From NCBI GenBank assembly GCA_017983795.1, contig JAGOAS010000004.1, forward strand, positions 1 through 64,000: a stretch of 64,000 nucleotides of DNA, given 5' to 3'. Source of the stretch: Piscinibacter sp. Its GTDB lineage: Bacteria > Pseudomonadota > Gammaproteobacteria > Burkholderiales > Burkholderiaceae_C. This document shows, one piece after another, positions 19,136-29,397 of the stretch. The position numbers were made by a program, and so were the translations under genes. The first letter of the stretch is position 1. The number at the start of each line of letters is the position of its first letter. The notes below the pieces were generated by a model, which made no database searches, was not told the DNA's origin, and saw only the letters and a program-made list of their open reading frames with translations.

Positions 19136-22100
19136 ATGCCCCTGAACCAGCCCGTCGTCGGCGCTGCTCCCTCGCAGCTTCGCCCGCCCACTCCGCCCCG
19201 GCGGCCGCTGCGCTCGATGCTGCGGTTTTCGCTCGGGCTCGTGCTGGTGCTCGCGGGCCTGTGCCTGACGCTCTGGTTGACTGTCTACTGGGGCATTCTG
19301 CCCCGAATCGAACAATGGCGTCCCCAGCTCGAGGCACAGGCGACTCGCGCGCTGGGGGTTCCGGTGCGCATCGGAGCGATCCGCGCCGAGAGCCGCGGCT
19401 GGGTGCCCGGCTTCGAGCTGCGCGACGTCACCCTGCTCGACGCCCAGCAACGTCCGGCGCTGCAGCTGCCGCGCGTGGAGGCGCGACTCTCGCCCGCCTC
19501 GCTGCTCGCGTTCGAGTTGCGCTTCGACCAGCTGCTGATCGAAGGCCCGCAGCTGGAGATCCGCCGCGACGCGCAGGGCCGCGTGTTCGTCGCCGGCCTG
19601 GACATGAGCGTCGGCGATGGTGGCGACGGCGCCTTGCGCGACTGGTTCTTCCGCCAGCACGAATTCGTCATCCGCGACGGCAGCCTGTACTGGACCGACG
19701 AGCTGCGCGACGCGCCCACGCTGGCGCTGACCAATGTGCAGTTCGCGCTGCGCAACGGCCTGCTGCACCACGAGCTGCGCCTGGACGCCACGCCCGACGA
19801 TCCCTGGGGCGACCGTTTCAGCGTGCGCGGCCGCTTCACCCAGCCGCTGCTGGCGCGCCCCGGCGAGCTCGAGCGCTGGAGCGGCACCGCCTTCGTCGAC
19901 CTGCCGCGTGCCGACGTGAAGGAACTGCGCCGCTACGTGAGCCTGCCTTTCGAGCTCAACGAGGGCGACGGCGCGCTGCGCGCCTGGATCGAGCTCGAGC
20001 ATGGCCGGCCCAAGAGCGGCACCGTCGACCTGGCGCTGCGTGCGGTGGCCATGCGGCTGGCGGGCAACGTCGAGCCGCTCGTCGTCGAGCAGGTGCAGGG
20101 GCGCCTCGCGGCGCGCCGCGACGAGAACGGTGTCGCCATCGCGCTGCAGAACTTCGGCTTCGTCACCGGCGATGGCGTGCGCTGGCCGCAGGGCGACCTG
20201 TCGCTGGCCTGGAAGCAGCGCGAGGGGCAGGAGGTGAGCGGCGGCGAGTTCAACGCGCAGCGCCTCGATCTCGACGTGATGGCGCAGATCGCCGGGCGCC
20301 TGCCGCTGGGCGATGCGCTGCGCCGGCTGCTCGGCGAGCTGAGCCCGCAGGGCGTGGTCACCGGGCTCGCGGCGACCTGGGCCGGCCCGCTCGACGCGCC
20401 CACCAAATACCAGGCCAAGGCGCTGTTCAGCGGCCTCTCGCTGGCCGCCAAGCCCGCCGCGCAGGCCGACAGCGTGGGCCGCCCGGGCCTGCGCAACGCC
20501 ACGCTGCAGGTGACGGCCAGCGAGGCCGGCGGCCAGGCGCGCCTGGACATCGCCGACGGCGCGCTCGAATTCCCCGGCGTGTTCGACGAGCCTGTGGTGC
20601 CTTTCGACAGCCTGGGCGCGCAGCTGGCCTGGACCGTCACGCCGCGCGCCGGCGGCGCGCCGCCGCAGATCAGCGTCAGCGTCAAGGACGTGCGCTTCGC
20701 CAATGCCGACGCGCAAGGCGAGGCGAGCGCGAGCTGGGCCACCGGGCCGGGCGAGGGCTTCGCGCGCGGCGGGCGGCTGCCCGGGCAGTTCGAGCTCAAC
20801 GGGCGCATCGCCAAGGGCGACGCCGCGCAGGTGCCGCGCTACCTGCCGCTGCACCTGGTCGACACGCGCAACTACCTCGGCCGCGCCATCCGCGCCGGCA
20901 CCGTGCGCGATGTCGGCTTCCGCGTCAAGGGCGACCTGTTCGACTTCCCCTACGTCGCCGCGCGCAACGCCAAGGAGGGCGAGTTCCGCATCGCCGGGCG
21001 CGTCGAGGGCGCGACCTTCGACTACGTGCCCAGCGAGCCGGCCGTCGCCGACAAGCCCGCCTGGGTCTCGCCCTGGCCGGCCTTCACGCAGGTGGCCGGC
21101 GAGCTGGTGATCGACCGCTCGGTGCTGGAGATCCGCGATGCCCGCGCGCAGCTCGGCGGCGTGGCGCTCGCCCAAGTCAACGGCGGCTTCCGCAACCTCG
21201 TCGACAAGCCCGTGCTCGCGCTGGACGGCGTGGCGCGCGGGCCGCTCGCCGACATGCTGCGCTTCGTCAACGCGACGCCGGTCGGCCAGTGGACCGGCGC
21301 GGCGCTGGCCAAGGCGAGCGCGACCGGCAGCGCCGAGCTCAAGCTCGCACTGGCGCTGCCGTTGCACGAGCTCGCCGCGAGCACGGTCAAGGGCAGCCTC
21401 GCACTGGCCGGCAACGATGTGCGCATCACGCCCGACACGCCGCTGATGGCCGGTGCCAAGGCGCGCATCGAGTTCACGCACAAGGGCCTGACGGTGAGCG
21501 GCGCGAGCGCCAAGCTGCTCGGCGGCGACGCCAGCTTCGACGGCTCGACCCAGCCCGACGGTTCGCTGCGCTTCAGCGGCCAGGGCACGGCCAGCGCCGA
21601 GGGCCTGCGCCGCGCCGTCGAGCTCGGTCCGCTGGCGCGGCTGGCCAGCCACCTGAGCGGCCAGACGAGCTACCGCGCCAGCCTCGGCTTCGTGCACGGC
21701 CAGCCGGAGCTGGCCATCACCAGCAACCTCGTCGGCCTGGCCTCCGACCTGCCCGTGCCGCTGCGCAAGGCGGCCGAGACGGCGTTGCCGCTGCGCTACC
21801 AGACCACGCTGGCGGCCGACACACCGGCCAACGCCAACCCGCGCGACACGCTGCGCTTCGAGCTCGGCAGCCTGGTGCAGGCGCAGTACCAGCGTGAACT
21901 GGCGCCCGAGGGCCCACGCGTGCTGCGCGGCGGCATCGGCATCAACGAGGAAGCGCCGCTGCCGGCCAGCGGCGTGCGCGCCAGCGCCAACCTCGCGGCC
22001 CTGCCGCTGGACGCCTGGGAAGGCGTGGCCTCGCGCCTGGCCGGCGGCAGCGGCGCCGGCAAGGATCTGGGCGAGGCCGGCGGCTACCTGCCGACGCAGA

Positions 22101-23287
22101 TCGCGCTGCGCGCGCAGACCCTGGACACCTCGGCGCGCCAGTTCAACCGCGTGGTGATCGGCGCCTCGCAGGAGGAGGGCCGCTGGCGCGCCAATATCGA
22201 GGCCGAGCAGTTCGGCGGCTACGTCGAATACCGGCCGGCGCGCGCCGGCGCGGCCACGGCGGCCGGGCGCATCTACGCGCGGCTGGCGCGCCTGTCGCTG
22301 CCCAAGAGCGACGTGGCGCAGGTCGAGACCCTGCTCGACCAGCAGCAGCCCTCCAGCGTGCCCTCGCTGGACATCGTCATCGACGACTTCGAGCTGCGCG
22401 GCAAGAAGCTCGGCCGCGTCGAGGTCGATGCGGTCAACCGGGTCACGGGCGAGGGCCGCGAGGCGGTGCGCGAGTGGCGCCTGAACCGCCTCGCGCTGGT
22501 GATGCCGGAGGCGCAGCTGGTGGGCAGCGGCCAGTGGGCCGAGGTCGGCGGCACCTTCATGACTGCGCCGGGCGCCGCCGCCACGGCACGGCGCCGCGCC
22601 GTGCTCGACTTCAAGCTCGACGTGAGCGATGCCGGCGCGCTGCTCGAGCGGCTCGGCACCGGCAAGGCCGTGCGCGGCGGCAAGGGCCAGCTCACCGGCC
22701 AGGTGGCGTGGCTGGGCTCGCCGCTCGCGCTCGACTACCCGACGCTGTCGGGCAACGTCGCCGTGGCCATCGAAGCCGGCCAGTTCCTCAAGGCCGAGCC
22801 GGGCGCCGCGCGGCTGCTGTCGGTGCTCAGCCTGCAATCGCTGCCGCGCCGCCTGGTGCTGGACTTCCGCGACGTCTTCCAGGAGGGCTTCGCCTTCGAT
22901 GCGCTCACCGGCGACCTGAAGATCGCGCAGGGCGTGGCCAGCACCAACAACCTGCGCATGCGCGGCGTGCAGGCCGCCGTGCTGATGGAAGGCCAGGCCG
23001 ACATCGCCCGCGAGACGCAGGACCTGCGCGTGATCGTGGTGCCCGAGATCAATGCCGGCACCGCCTCGCTGGCCTACGCGGCCATCAACCCGGCGGTGGG
23101 CCTGGGCACCTTCCTCGCCCAGGTGTTCCTGCGCCGGCCGCTCACCGCGGCGGGCACGCGCGAGTTCCACGTCAGCGGCTCGTGGGCGGACCCGAAGGTC
23201 GAGAAGATCGAGCGCAAGCCGGATGCGCCGCTGCCCGATCTCGACGCCGCTGCGCCGGCCTCGGCACCGCGCGGCAACGTGCAGTAG
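19136..23287 (+). CDS. yhdP: YhdP-family AsmA-like envelope protein
   Basis: 1383-residue protein with one N-terminal transmembrane anchor (about residues 28-50, LRFSLGLVLVLAGLCLTLWL) and a very long periplasmic region. The C-terminus has the conserved LPRRLVLDFRDVFQEGFAFD and VVPEINAGTASLAYAAINP blocks. E. coli YhdP helps carry phospholipids between the membranes as a bridge-like beta structure, and this homologue probably does the same. The ATG at 19136 directly precedes the anchor. It is followed 11 bases later by the nitrilase gene. Confidence 0.9.
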   Translation: MPLNQPVVGAAPSQLRPPTPPRRPLRSMLRFSLGLVLVLAGLCLTLWLTVYWGILPRIEQWRPQLEAQATRALGVPVRIGAIRAESRGWVPGFELRDVTLLDAQQRPALQLPRVEARLSPASLLAFELRFDQLLIEGPQLEIRRDAQGRVFVAGLDMSVGDGGDGALRDWFFRQHEFVIRDGSLYWTDELRDAPTLALTNVQFALRNGLLHHELRLDATPDDPWGDRFSVRGRFTQPLLARPGELERWSGTAFVDLPRADVKELRRYVSLPFELNEGDGALRAWIELEHGRPKSGTVDLALRAVAMRLAGNVEPLVVEQVQGRLAARRDENGVAIALQNFGFVTGDGVRWPQGDLSLAWKQREGQEVSGGEFNAQRLDLDVMAQIAGRLPLGDALRRLLGELSPQGVVTGLAATWAGPLDAPTKYQAKALFSGLSLAAKPAAQADSVGRPGLRNATLQVTASEAGGQARLDIADGALEFPGVFDEPVVPFDSLGAQLAWTVTPRAGGAPPQISVSVKDVRFANADAQGEASASWATGPGEGFARGGRLPGQFELNGRIAKGDAAQVPRYLPLHLVDTRNYLGRAIRAGTVRDVGFRVKGDLFDFPYVAARNAKEGEFRIAGRVEGATFDYVPSEPAVADKPAWVSPWPAFTQVAGELVIDRSVLEIRDARAQLGGVALAQVNGGFRNLVDKPVLALDGVARGPLADMLRFVNATPVGQWTGAALAKASATGSAELKLALALPLHELAASTVKGSLALAGNDVRITPDTPLMAGAKARIEFTHKGLTVSGASAKLLGGDASFDGSTQPDGSLRFSGQGTASAEGLRRAVELGPLARLASHLSGQTSYRASLGFVHGQPELAITSNLVGLASDLPVPLRKAAETALPLRYQTTLAADTPANANPRDTLRFELGSLVQAQYQRELAPEGPRVLRGGIGINEEAPLPASGVRASANLAALPLDAWEGVASRLAGGSGAGKDLGEAGGYLPTQIALRAQTLDTSARQFNRVVIGASQEEGRWRANIEAEQFGGYVEYRPARAGAATAAGRIYARLARLSLPKSDVAQVETLLDQQQPSSVPSLDIVIDDFELRGKKLGRVEVDAVNRVTGEGREAVREWRLNRLALVMPEAQLVGSGQWAEVGGTFMTAPGAAATARRRAVLDFKLDVSDAGALLERLGTGKAVRGGKGQLTGQVAWLGSPLALDYPTLSGNVAVAIEAGQFLKAEPGAARLLSVLSLQSLPRRLVLDFRDVFQEGFAFDALTGDLKIAQGVASTNNLRMRGVQAAVLMEGQADIARETQDLRVIVVPEINAGTASLAYAAINPAVGLGTFLAQVFLRRPLTAAGTREFHVSGSWADPKVEKIERKPDAPLPDLDAAAPASAPRGNVQ

Positions 23288-23298
23288 GCTTCGGTGCC

Positions 23299-24111
23299 AT
23301 GAAGATCGCCGCCTTGCAGATGGTCTCGGGCGCTTCGCTCGAGGCCAACCTCGACAGCGCGCGCCGCCTGATCGCGCAGGCCGCCGCCGAAGGCGCACGC
23401 CTCGTCGCGCTGCCCGAATATTTCTGCTTCATGGGCCGCGCCGACAGCGACAAGCTCGCCATCGCCGAGCATCCCGGCGACGGCGCCATCCAGCGCATGC
23501 TGGCCGAAGCTGCCGCGCGCCACGGCGTGTGGCTGGTGGGTGGCACGCTGCCGCTGCGCAGCCCGGATCCGCAGCGCGTGCTCAACAGCTGCTGCGTCTA
23601 TGCGCCCGACGGCGCGCCCGCGGCGCGCTACGACAAGATCCACCTGTTCCGCTTCGAGCGCGAGAGCGGCGGTGTCCGCGAGAGCTACGACGAGGGCCGC
23701 GCCATCCTGGCCGGCACCGGGCCGGTGGCCTGCGATGCCGACGGCCTGCGCGTCGGCCTGAGCGTCTGCTACGACCTGCGCTTTCCGGAGCTGTACCGCG
23801 CACTGATGGCGCCGCCCTGCGATCTGCTGTGCGTGCCCTCGGCCTTCACCTACACCACCGGCCAGGCGCACTGGGAGCTGCTGCTGCGCGCGCGCGCCGT
23901 GGAGAACCAGTGCTACGTGCTCGCGCCCGCGCAGGGCGGCCGGCACGAGAACGGCCGCCGCACCTGGGGCCACAGCATGATCGTCGACCCCTGGGGCGAG
24001 GTGCTGGCGGTGCGGCCCGAAGGCGAGGGCGTGGTGCTGGCCGAGATGGATGCCGCGCGCATCGCCGAAGTGCGTGCGCAACTGCCGGCGCTGACGCACC
24101 GGCGGCTCTGA
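23299..24111 (+). CDS. Carbon-nitrogen hydrolase (nitrilase superfamily, Nit-like)
   Basis: 270-residue cytoplasmic amidase. The Glu-Lys-Cys triad is visible: Glu in [12 protein letters not shown], Lys in [10 protein letters not shown], Cys in [16 protein letters not shown]. The order of motifs and the length match the Nit1/Nit2-like branch, several members of which repair deaminated glutathione or hydrolyse omega-amides; the substrate here is not proven. It follows yhdP in the same direction, a common arrangement in Burkholderiales. Confidence 0.9.
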   Translation: MKIAALQMVSGASLEANLDSARRLIAQAAAEGARLVALPEYFCFMGRADSDKLAIAEHPGDGAIQRMLAEAAARHGVWLVGGTLPLRSPDPQRVLNSCCVYAPDGAPAARYDKIHLFRFERESGGVRESYDEGRAILAGTGPVACDADGLRVGLSVCYDLRFPELYRALMAPPCDLLCVPSAFTYTTGQAHWELLLRARAVENQCYVLAPAQGGRHENGRRTWGHSMIVDPWGEVLAVRPEGEGVVLAEMDAARIAEVRAQLPALTHRRL

Positions 24112-24939
24112 TCAGTCGGGGTCGACCTCGGCGTACTGCCGCGCCAGGTCGGGCGGCATCGGTGAATCGAGCAGCAGCGAGCTCAGGCGCAGCGCGTCGG
24201 CCGCGACGGGGTCGAGCGCTCCCGGAGTGATCTGCTTGGCGGCCGCCACCCAGGTGCGCACCACCTGCGGCCGCTGCATCCACGACATCAGCTGCAGGCC
24301 GTTGAGCGCGTGCACCAGGGCGTCGACGTCGGGGCGCTGCCAGGGCGGCGTCTCGGCCGGCTTGAGCCAGCGCGACATCACCACCTGGTACCAGGCTTGG
24401 CCATGGGTCGGATCCTCGCTGGGCACCATGCGCGCCAGATGGGCGCTGAAGTGCGCCACGTGCAGCACCTCGGCGATGGTCAGGCGCGACACGTCGGGGT
24501 CGGGCGTGACGTGCGCCTTCGCATCGGGGTGCTCGCCGAACTGGCGCCGCATCGCCAGCCACAGCAGCCGGTCGATCGGCTGGCCGGGCGGGCCGAGCAC
24601 GCGGCGCGCCGAGCGCAGCAGCGCCTGGCGCTCCTGCAGCGGCGAGGCGCCCATGCGCGCCAGCAGCAGCTCGAACCAGGGCAGGCGCGTCGTCGGGCCG
24701 AGCCGTTCGACGTCGGCGCGCACCTCCTCGGCTTCGGGCATGGGAGCGGTTTCCTCGCGCCAGATGCGCAGCCGGCGCGGCAGCGCGGGCGAGAGCAGCA
24801 GCGCCAGCAGCGCGGCCTTCATGCCGCCGATGCCGCGCACCCGGTCGAGGCGATCCATGGCCTCGGCCTCGGCCTCGCCCACGGCGGGGCCGGACAGGGC
24901 GGGGGTCACCTTGCCGGTCATGATGCGCGTCTCGAGCAT
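24112..24939 (-). CDS. Uncharacterised protein next to LemA, possible TerB-like domain
   Basis: 275 residues, function not recognised. No HExxH zinc site, signal peptide or clear transmembrane helix is present. The segment FELLLARMGASPLQERQALL with the following alpha-helical stretch resembles the helical C-terminal regions seen in some M48 metallopeptidases and TerB-like proteins, which are often encoded beside lemA. It could be a partner or relic of such a peptidase. It starts two bases after the lemA stop codon on the minus strand, so it is probably co-translated with it. ATG codons at 24939 and 24921 are both possible. Confidence 0.6.
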   Translation of the reverse strand: MLETRIMTGKVTPALSGPAVGEAEAEAMDRLDRVRGIGGMKAALLALLLSPALPRRLRIWREETAPMPEAEEVRADVERLGPTTRLPWFELLLARMGASPLQERQALLRSARRVLGPPGQPIDRLLWLAMRRQFGEHPDAKAHVTPDPDVSRLTIAEVLHVAHFSAHLARMVPSEDPTHGQAWYQVVMSRWLKPAETPPWQRPDVDALVHALNGLQLMSWMQRPQVVRTWVAAAKQITPGALDPVAADALRLSSLLLDSPMPPDLARQYAEVDPD

Positions 24940-24941
24940 CC

Positions 24942-25448
24942 TCAGAGTGTGCCTGCCTTTCGGAAGCCGAACAGGCCCGCGATGACCCAGGTCGGGAACT
25001 GCGACACGGCACGGTTGTACACCTGGGCCGATTCGTTGAACTGGCGGCGCGCAAAGGCCAGCGCCGTGTCCGCCTCGGCCAGCTCGGCGCTGAGCGGGTC
25101 GCCGCTCGGGCGCAGGGCCGCGCGCGCCTGCCCCAGGATCTCCTCGGCCAGCCGCAGGCTCACCACCGTGCCGCTGCGCGCCGGCCGGGCGCGGGCGTGG
25201 GCGCAGGCCGTCTCGGCCTGCCGGCAGGCGGCCTGCAGCGCGGCCAGTGCCTGGGCATCGGCGCGCCCGGCCAGGCCCTCGGCCCATTGCCCCAGCACGG
25301 CCTGGCGGGCGTGGAACTGCGCATCGACCGCCGCGATGGCGCGCAGCAGCTCGCTGCGCAGGCCGACCAGGCGGTTGTAGGCGCCCACGGCCCAGAACAC
25401 CAGCACGGCCGCGCTGAGCAGGGTGAACAGGCTCAGGCGTGCATCCAC
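24942..25448 (-). CDS. lemA: LemA-family membrane protein
   Basis: 168-residue protein with one N-terminal membrane helix ([19 protein letters not shown]) and a long coiled, helical domain. The family signature is present: [19 protein letters not shown] near the start and [21 protein letters not shown] near the end. The molecular role of LemA is not settled. The likely GTG start at 25448 overlaps the end of queC by 16 bases. It is short of the usual 185-200 residues. Confidence 0.85.
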   Translation of the reverse strand: MDARLSLFTLLSAAVLVFWAVGAYNRLVGLRSELLRAIAAVDAQFHARQAVLGQWAEGLAGRADAQALAALQAACRQAETACAHARARPARSGTVVSLRLAEEILGQARAALRPSGDPLSAELAEADTALAFARRQFNESAQVYNRAVSQFPTWVIAGLFGFRKAGTL

Positions 25449-26134
25449 GCGTTGTAGCCGGCGCGGCGCAGGTCGCAGGCCGGACACAGGCCGCAGCCGT
25501 AACCCCACTCGTGGCGGCGCGAGCGGTCGCCGACGTAGCAGGTGTGGGTGTGCTCGGCCACCAGGTCGATCAGCGCCTCGCCGCCGAGGCGCTCGGTGAG
25601 TGCCCAGGTCTGCGCCTTGTCGTACCACATCAGCGGTGTCTCGATCGTCATCGGCGCATCGAGCCCGAGGCTGAGCGCCACCTGCAGCGCCTTGAGCGTG
25701 TTGTCGCGGCAGTCGGGGTAGCCGGAGAAATCGGTCTCGCACATGCCGCCCACCAGCACGTTCAGGCCGCGCCGGTAGGCCACGGTGGCGGCGAAGGTGA
25801 GGAACAGCAGGTTGCGGCCGGGCACGAAGGTGTTGGGCAGGCCGCTCTCGGTCATCTCGATCTCGCGCTGCTGGGTGAGCGCAGTGTCGGAGATCTGGCC
25901 GAGCAGGGCGAGGTCGAGCAGATGGTCGTCGCCGAGGCGCTTGCCCCACTTGGGGAACTGCGTGCGCAGCTCCTCGCGCACCTTCTGCCGGCACTCGAGC
26001 TCGACCTCGTGGCGCTGGCCGTAGTCGAAGCCGATGGTCTCGACCTGGCGGAAGCGGTTCAGCGCCCAGGCCAGGCAGACGGTGGAATCCTGCCCGCCGG
26101 AGAAGAGCACGAGGGCGCGGCGCTCGTCCTTCAT
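25433..26134 (-). CDS. queC: 7-cyano-7-deazaguanine synthase
   Basis: 233-residue ATP-dependent enzyme that makes preQ0 for queuosine biosynthesis. The PP-loop reads [17 protein letters not shown], and zinc-binding cysteines cluster at the C-terminus in [17 protein letters not shown]. The folE gene of the upstream pathway is at 54.6-55.3 kb; queD and queE are not in the window. The ATG at 26134 lies 11 bases past the proA stop. Confidence 0.95.
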   Translation of the reverse strand: MKDERRALVLFSGGQDSTVCLAWALNRFRQVETIGFDYGQRHEVELECRQKVREELRTQFPKWGKRLGDDHLLDLALLGQISDTALTQQREIEMTESGLPNTFVPGRNLLFLTFAATVAYRRGLNVLVGGMCETDFSGYPDCRDNTLKALQVALSLGLDAPMTIETPLMWYDKAQTWALTERLGGEALIDLVAEHTHTCYVGDRSRRHEWGYGCGLCPACDLRRAGYNAWMHA

Positions 26135-26145
26135 GGCGTCGGGCT

Positions 26146-27426
26146 TCAGGTTCGCACCTCGCCCTGCCCGAGCACCACCCACTTCATCGAGGTGAGGCCT
26201 TCCAGGCCGACCGGCCCACGGGCGTGGAACTTGTCGGTGCTGATGCCGATCTCGGCGCCCAGGCCGTACTCGAAGCCGTCGGCGAAGCGCGTGCTGGCGT
26301 TGACCATCACGCTGGCCGAATCGACCTCGCGCAGGAAGCGCATCGCGTTGGCGTGGCTGTCGGTGAGGATGGCGTCGGTGTGGTGCGAGCCGTAGCGGTT
26401 GATGTGCGCGATCGCCTCGTCGAGCGAGCCCACCACCTTCACGCTGATGACGGCGGCGAGGTATTCCTCGCTCCAGTCGGCCTCGCTGGCCTCGACGAGC
26501 TTCGCGCCGCCGACCGCCGCGAGCAGCGCCCGCGCGCGCGGCTCGCAGCGCATCTCCACGCCCTTGGCGGCGAACACGGCGCCGATGCGCGGCAGGAAGG
26601 CCGGCGCGATGGCCTCGTGCACCAGCAGCGACTCGGCGGCATTGCAGGGGCTGTACTTCTGCGTCTTGGCGTTGTCGGTGACCTTCACCGCGAGTTCCAG
26701 GTCGGCGCTCGCGTCGACGTAGACGTGGCAGTTGCCGTCCAGGTGCTTGATCACCGGCACCCTGGCCTCGCGGGCAATGCGCTCGATCAGGCCCTTGCCG
26801 CCGCGCGGGATGATCACGTCCACCGCTTCGGGCGAGGCGATCAGGTGGCCGACGGCGGCACGGTCGGTGGTCTGCACCAGCTGCACCGCATCGGGCGGCA
26901 GGCCGGCCTCGGCCAGCGAGGCCTGCACGCAGCGCCACAGCGCGAGGTTGGAGTGGATCGCCTCCGAGCCGCCGCGCAGGATGCAGGCATTGCCGCTCTT
27001 GATGGCCAGCGACGCGGCCTCGATGGTCACGTTCGGCCGGCTCTCGTAGATCATGCCGAAGACGCCCAGCGGCACGCGCATCTGGCCGACGCTGATGCCG
27101 CTCGGCCGCCGGCGCACGTTCGTGATCTCGCCGATCGGATCGGGCATGGCGGCGATCTGCTCGCAGCCTTCGGCGACGGTGGCGATGACCTTCTCGGTGA
27201 GCTTGAGGCGGTCGACCATGGGCTCGGCCAGGCCGGCCTCGCGCGCCGCGGCGAGATCGTGGTGGTTGGCCTTCTGCAGTTCGGCCACGCCGCCGCGCAG
27301 GCGGCGCGCAAGTGCCAGCAGCGCGGCGTTCTTGGCAGCGGTGGAGGCCCGCGCCATCGCGGTGGCGCTGGCGCGCGCGGCCACGCCCATGTGGGCGATC
27401 GTCGCCTGCAGATCGGTGGAGCTCAT
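26146..27426 (-). CDS. proA: Gamma-glutamyl phosphate reductase
   Basis: 426-residue NADPH-dependent enzyme, second step of proline synthesis from glutamate. The aldehyde-dehydrogenase fold is clear, with the catalytic cysteine in [15 protein letters not shown] and the family segments [16 protein letters not shown] and [16 protein letters not shown]. The proB partner is not adjacent. It is followed closely by queC in the same direction. Confidence 0.95.
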   Translation of the reverse strand: MSSTDLQATIAHMGVAARASATAMARASTAAKNAALLALARRLRGGVAELQKANHHDLAAAREAGLAEPMVDRLKLTEKVIATVAEGCEQIAAMPDPIGEITNVRRRPSGISVGQMRVPLGVFGMIYESRPNVTIEAASLAIKSGNACILRGGSEAIHSNLALWRCVQASLAEAGLPPDAVQLVQTTDRAAVGHLIASPEAVDVIIPRGGKGLIERIAREARVPVIKHLDGNCHVYVDASADLELAVKVTDNAKTQKYSPCNAAESLLVHEAIAPAFLPRIGAVFAAKGVEMRCEPRARALLAAVGGAKLVEASEADWSEEYLAAVISVKVVGSLDEAIAHINRYGSHHTDAILTDSHANAMRFLREVDSASVMVNASTRFADGFEYGLGAEIGISTDKFHARGPVGLEGLTSMKWVVLGQGEVRT

Positions 27427-27449
27427 GAGGGCGGATTATCCCGGAACGC

Positions 27450-28427
27450 CTATCCCAGCACGGCGAGCACGGCCAGCCAGACCGAGGCCGTTGCCACGAA
27501 AGCCACGGTCGAGAACACGATCGCCGCCGTGGCCTCCGCCTCCAGCGCCGCGTAGCGCTGCGAGAAGATCAGCGCGTTGCTGCCCACCGGCAGCGAGGCC
27601 ATCATCACCACCACGGCCAGCGGCAGGCCGGTGAGGCCGAAGCCCCAGTGCGCCGTGGCCAGCACCAGCGCCGGCAGCACGACCAGCTTGAGCACGCTGA
27701 TCACCACCGCGCCGCGCGCCGCGCCCTTCACGCCGTAATAGGCCAGCGACATGCCGATCAGCACCAGGCACAACGGCACCACCGCCTGCGCCAGCGTGGC
27801 GAGGATCTCGTCGGCGATGGCGGGCAGCGGCGCCCGCGCGAGGTTCCAGGCCAGGCCGGCGAGCACCGGCAGCACCACCGGGTGGATGATGGTGTTGCGC
27901 ATGGTGCGCGCCAGCGTCGTGAAGAGATGGGCGTTGGAGTGGCCGAGGCTGCGCCGCTCGCGCGCGAGGTCGAGCTCGACCAGTGCGGTGAGCACGGTCA
28001 GCAGCGTCAGCGCGTGCAGGCTGACCAGCGCGACGTGGATGGCCAGGCCCGCCTCGCCGAACAGTGCCGCCGCGAAGGGGATGCCCACCTGCACCGAGTT
28101 GCCGAAGGTGGCCGAGATGGCGCGCACGCTGGGCGCCGCGGTGGGCAGGCCGCGCTCGCGGTGCGTGCGCCGCTCCCAGGCGTAGACCAGCAACAGCAGC
28201 GCCAGCACCGGCACGAAGAAGGCGATCACCGTGCCCCAGGGCATGGCCGCCAGATCGATGCGTGCGGTGGTGCGGAACAGCAGCGCCGGCACGAAGATGT
28301 AGTAGGCGGCGTTGGCGAGCACGCGGGCCGGGTCGTTCTCACCCAGCCAGCGCGCCTTGCCCACCACCCAGCCCAGCGCCACCACCACGAAGATGGCGAC
28401 CAGCTTGAGGAACACGCCCGTCGACAT
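27450..28427 (-). CDS. AEC-family (auxin efflux carrier type) transporter
   Basis: 325-residue inner-membrane protein with about ten transmembrane helices in two halves, starting [20 protein letters not shown]. The AEC-family segments [20 protein letters not shown] and [14 protein letters not shown] are present. Family members export organic acids or similar anions in bacteria; the substrate here is unknown. The ATG at 28427 places the first helix correctly. Confidence 0.85.
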   Translation of the reverse strand: MSTGVFLKLVAIFVVVALGWVVGKARWLGENDPARVLANAAYYIFVPALLFRTTARIDLAAMPWGTVIAFFVPVLALLLLVYAWERRTHRERGLPTAAPSVRAISATFGNSVQVGIPFAAALFGEAGLAIHVALVSLHALTLLTVLTALVELDLARERRSLGHSNAHLFTTLARTMRNTIIHPVVLPVLAGLAWNLARAPLPAIADEILATLAQAVVPLCLVLIGMSLAYYGVKGAARGAVVISVLKLVVLPALVLATAHWGFGLTGLPLAVVVMMASLPVGSNALIFSQRYAALEAEATAAIVFSTVAFVATASVWLAVLAVLG

Positions 28428-28446
28428 GGGCGGCGAGTATGCCGCC

Positions 28447-29370
28447 CTACAGCTCCGCGCGTCGCGGCAGATCGGCGCCGCGGCGCGAGCAGGTGATCGC
28501 GGCGGCGCGCGCCGCGAAGCCGAGCGCCTCGGCGAGCGCGTCTTTCGACAGCGCGGCCAGCGACGCCGCGGCGAGCGCATCGTGCTCCGCCAGCCAGGTC
28601 AGCAGCGCCGCCTGGAAGGTGTCGCCCGCGCCGACGGTGTCGACCACCGCCACCTTCACCGGCGGCACGTCTACCTGCGCGGCGGCCGTCCAGCCGCTCG
28701 CGCCTTCGCCGCCGCGCGTCACCACCACCAGGGCCACGCCCTGCGCCAGCGCGCGTGCGGCGAACTCGGCCGGCGCGAGGCCGGGCCAGACCAGGCGCAG
28801 ATCCTCGTCGCTCACCTTGAGCAGCTGCGTGCGCGGCAGCATCCACTCGATCTGCGTGCGCCAGACCTCGAGCTGCGGCTCGACGTTGAGGCGGATGTTG
28901 GGGTCGTAGGCGATCAGCGCGCGGCCCTGGCTGCGCTCGACCAGCGTGCGCTGCGTGGCCGCGGTGCGGCCCACCACGGTGGCATAGGAGCCGAAGTTGA
29001 TCGCCTTCACGCCCGCGGGCAGCGCGGCCAGCGCCGATTCGTCGAGCAGCCGGTCGGCGCAGCCCTCGCCGTAGAAGGCGTAGGAGGGCACGCCCTGCGC
29101 GTCCACGCCGATCAGGCTGAGCGTGGTGGGCGCATCGGAGCGCTGCACGGTGGAGGCGCCCACGCCCTCGGCGGCCAGTGCATGCATCAGCCGCTCGCCC
29201 AGGAAGCCGCGCGAGATCTGCGAGAGAAAGGCCACCGGCTGGCCGAGCCGCGCCAGCCCGATGGCCACGTTGAAGGGCGAGCCGCCGATGCGGGCGTCCA
29301 TCGCCATGCCGGTGGGCGTCTCGCCGGTGGCGAATACGTCGAACAGCGCTTCGCCGCAGACCACGAACAT
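28447..29370 (-). CDS. PfkB-family carbohydrate kinase (fructokinase-like)
   Basis: 307-residue ribokinase-fold kinase. The N-terminal substrate-binding motif is GGSPFNVAIGLARLGQPVAF, and the ATP-binding/catalytic motif VDTVGAGDTFQAALL carries the base aspartate. The GEALFDVF start and the overall length resemble fructokinases, but the sugar is not certain. No sugar transporter gene is nearby. Confidence 0.85.
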   Translation of the reverse strand: MFVVCGEALFDVFATGETPTGMAMDARIGGSPFNVAIGLARLGQPVAFLSQISRGFLGERLMHALAAEGVGASTVQRSDAPTTLSLIGVDAQGVPSYAFYGEGCADRLLDESALAALPAGVKAINFGSYATVVGRTAATQRTLVERSQGRALIAYDPNIRLNVEPQLEVWRTQIEWMLPRTQLLKVSDEDLRLVWPGLAPAEFAARALAQGVALVVVTRGGEGASGWTAAAQVDVPPVKVAVVDTVGAGDTFQAALLTWLAEHDALAAASLAALSKDALAEALGFAARAAAITCSRRGADLPRRAEL

Positions 29371-29397
29371 CTTCTTCTCCTTGCAATCGTGGGCGGC

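Noticed and set aside
19097-23398. 1433-codon minus-strand frame opposite yhdP
   Set aside because: Low-complexity composition and no recognisable domain; yhdP on the other strand is a known family over its full length.
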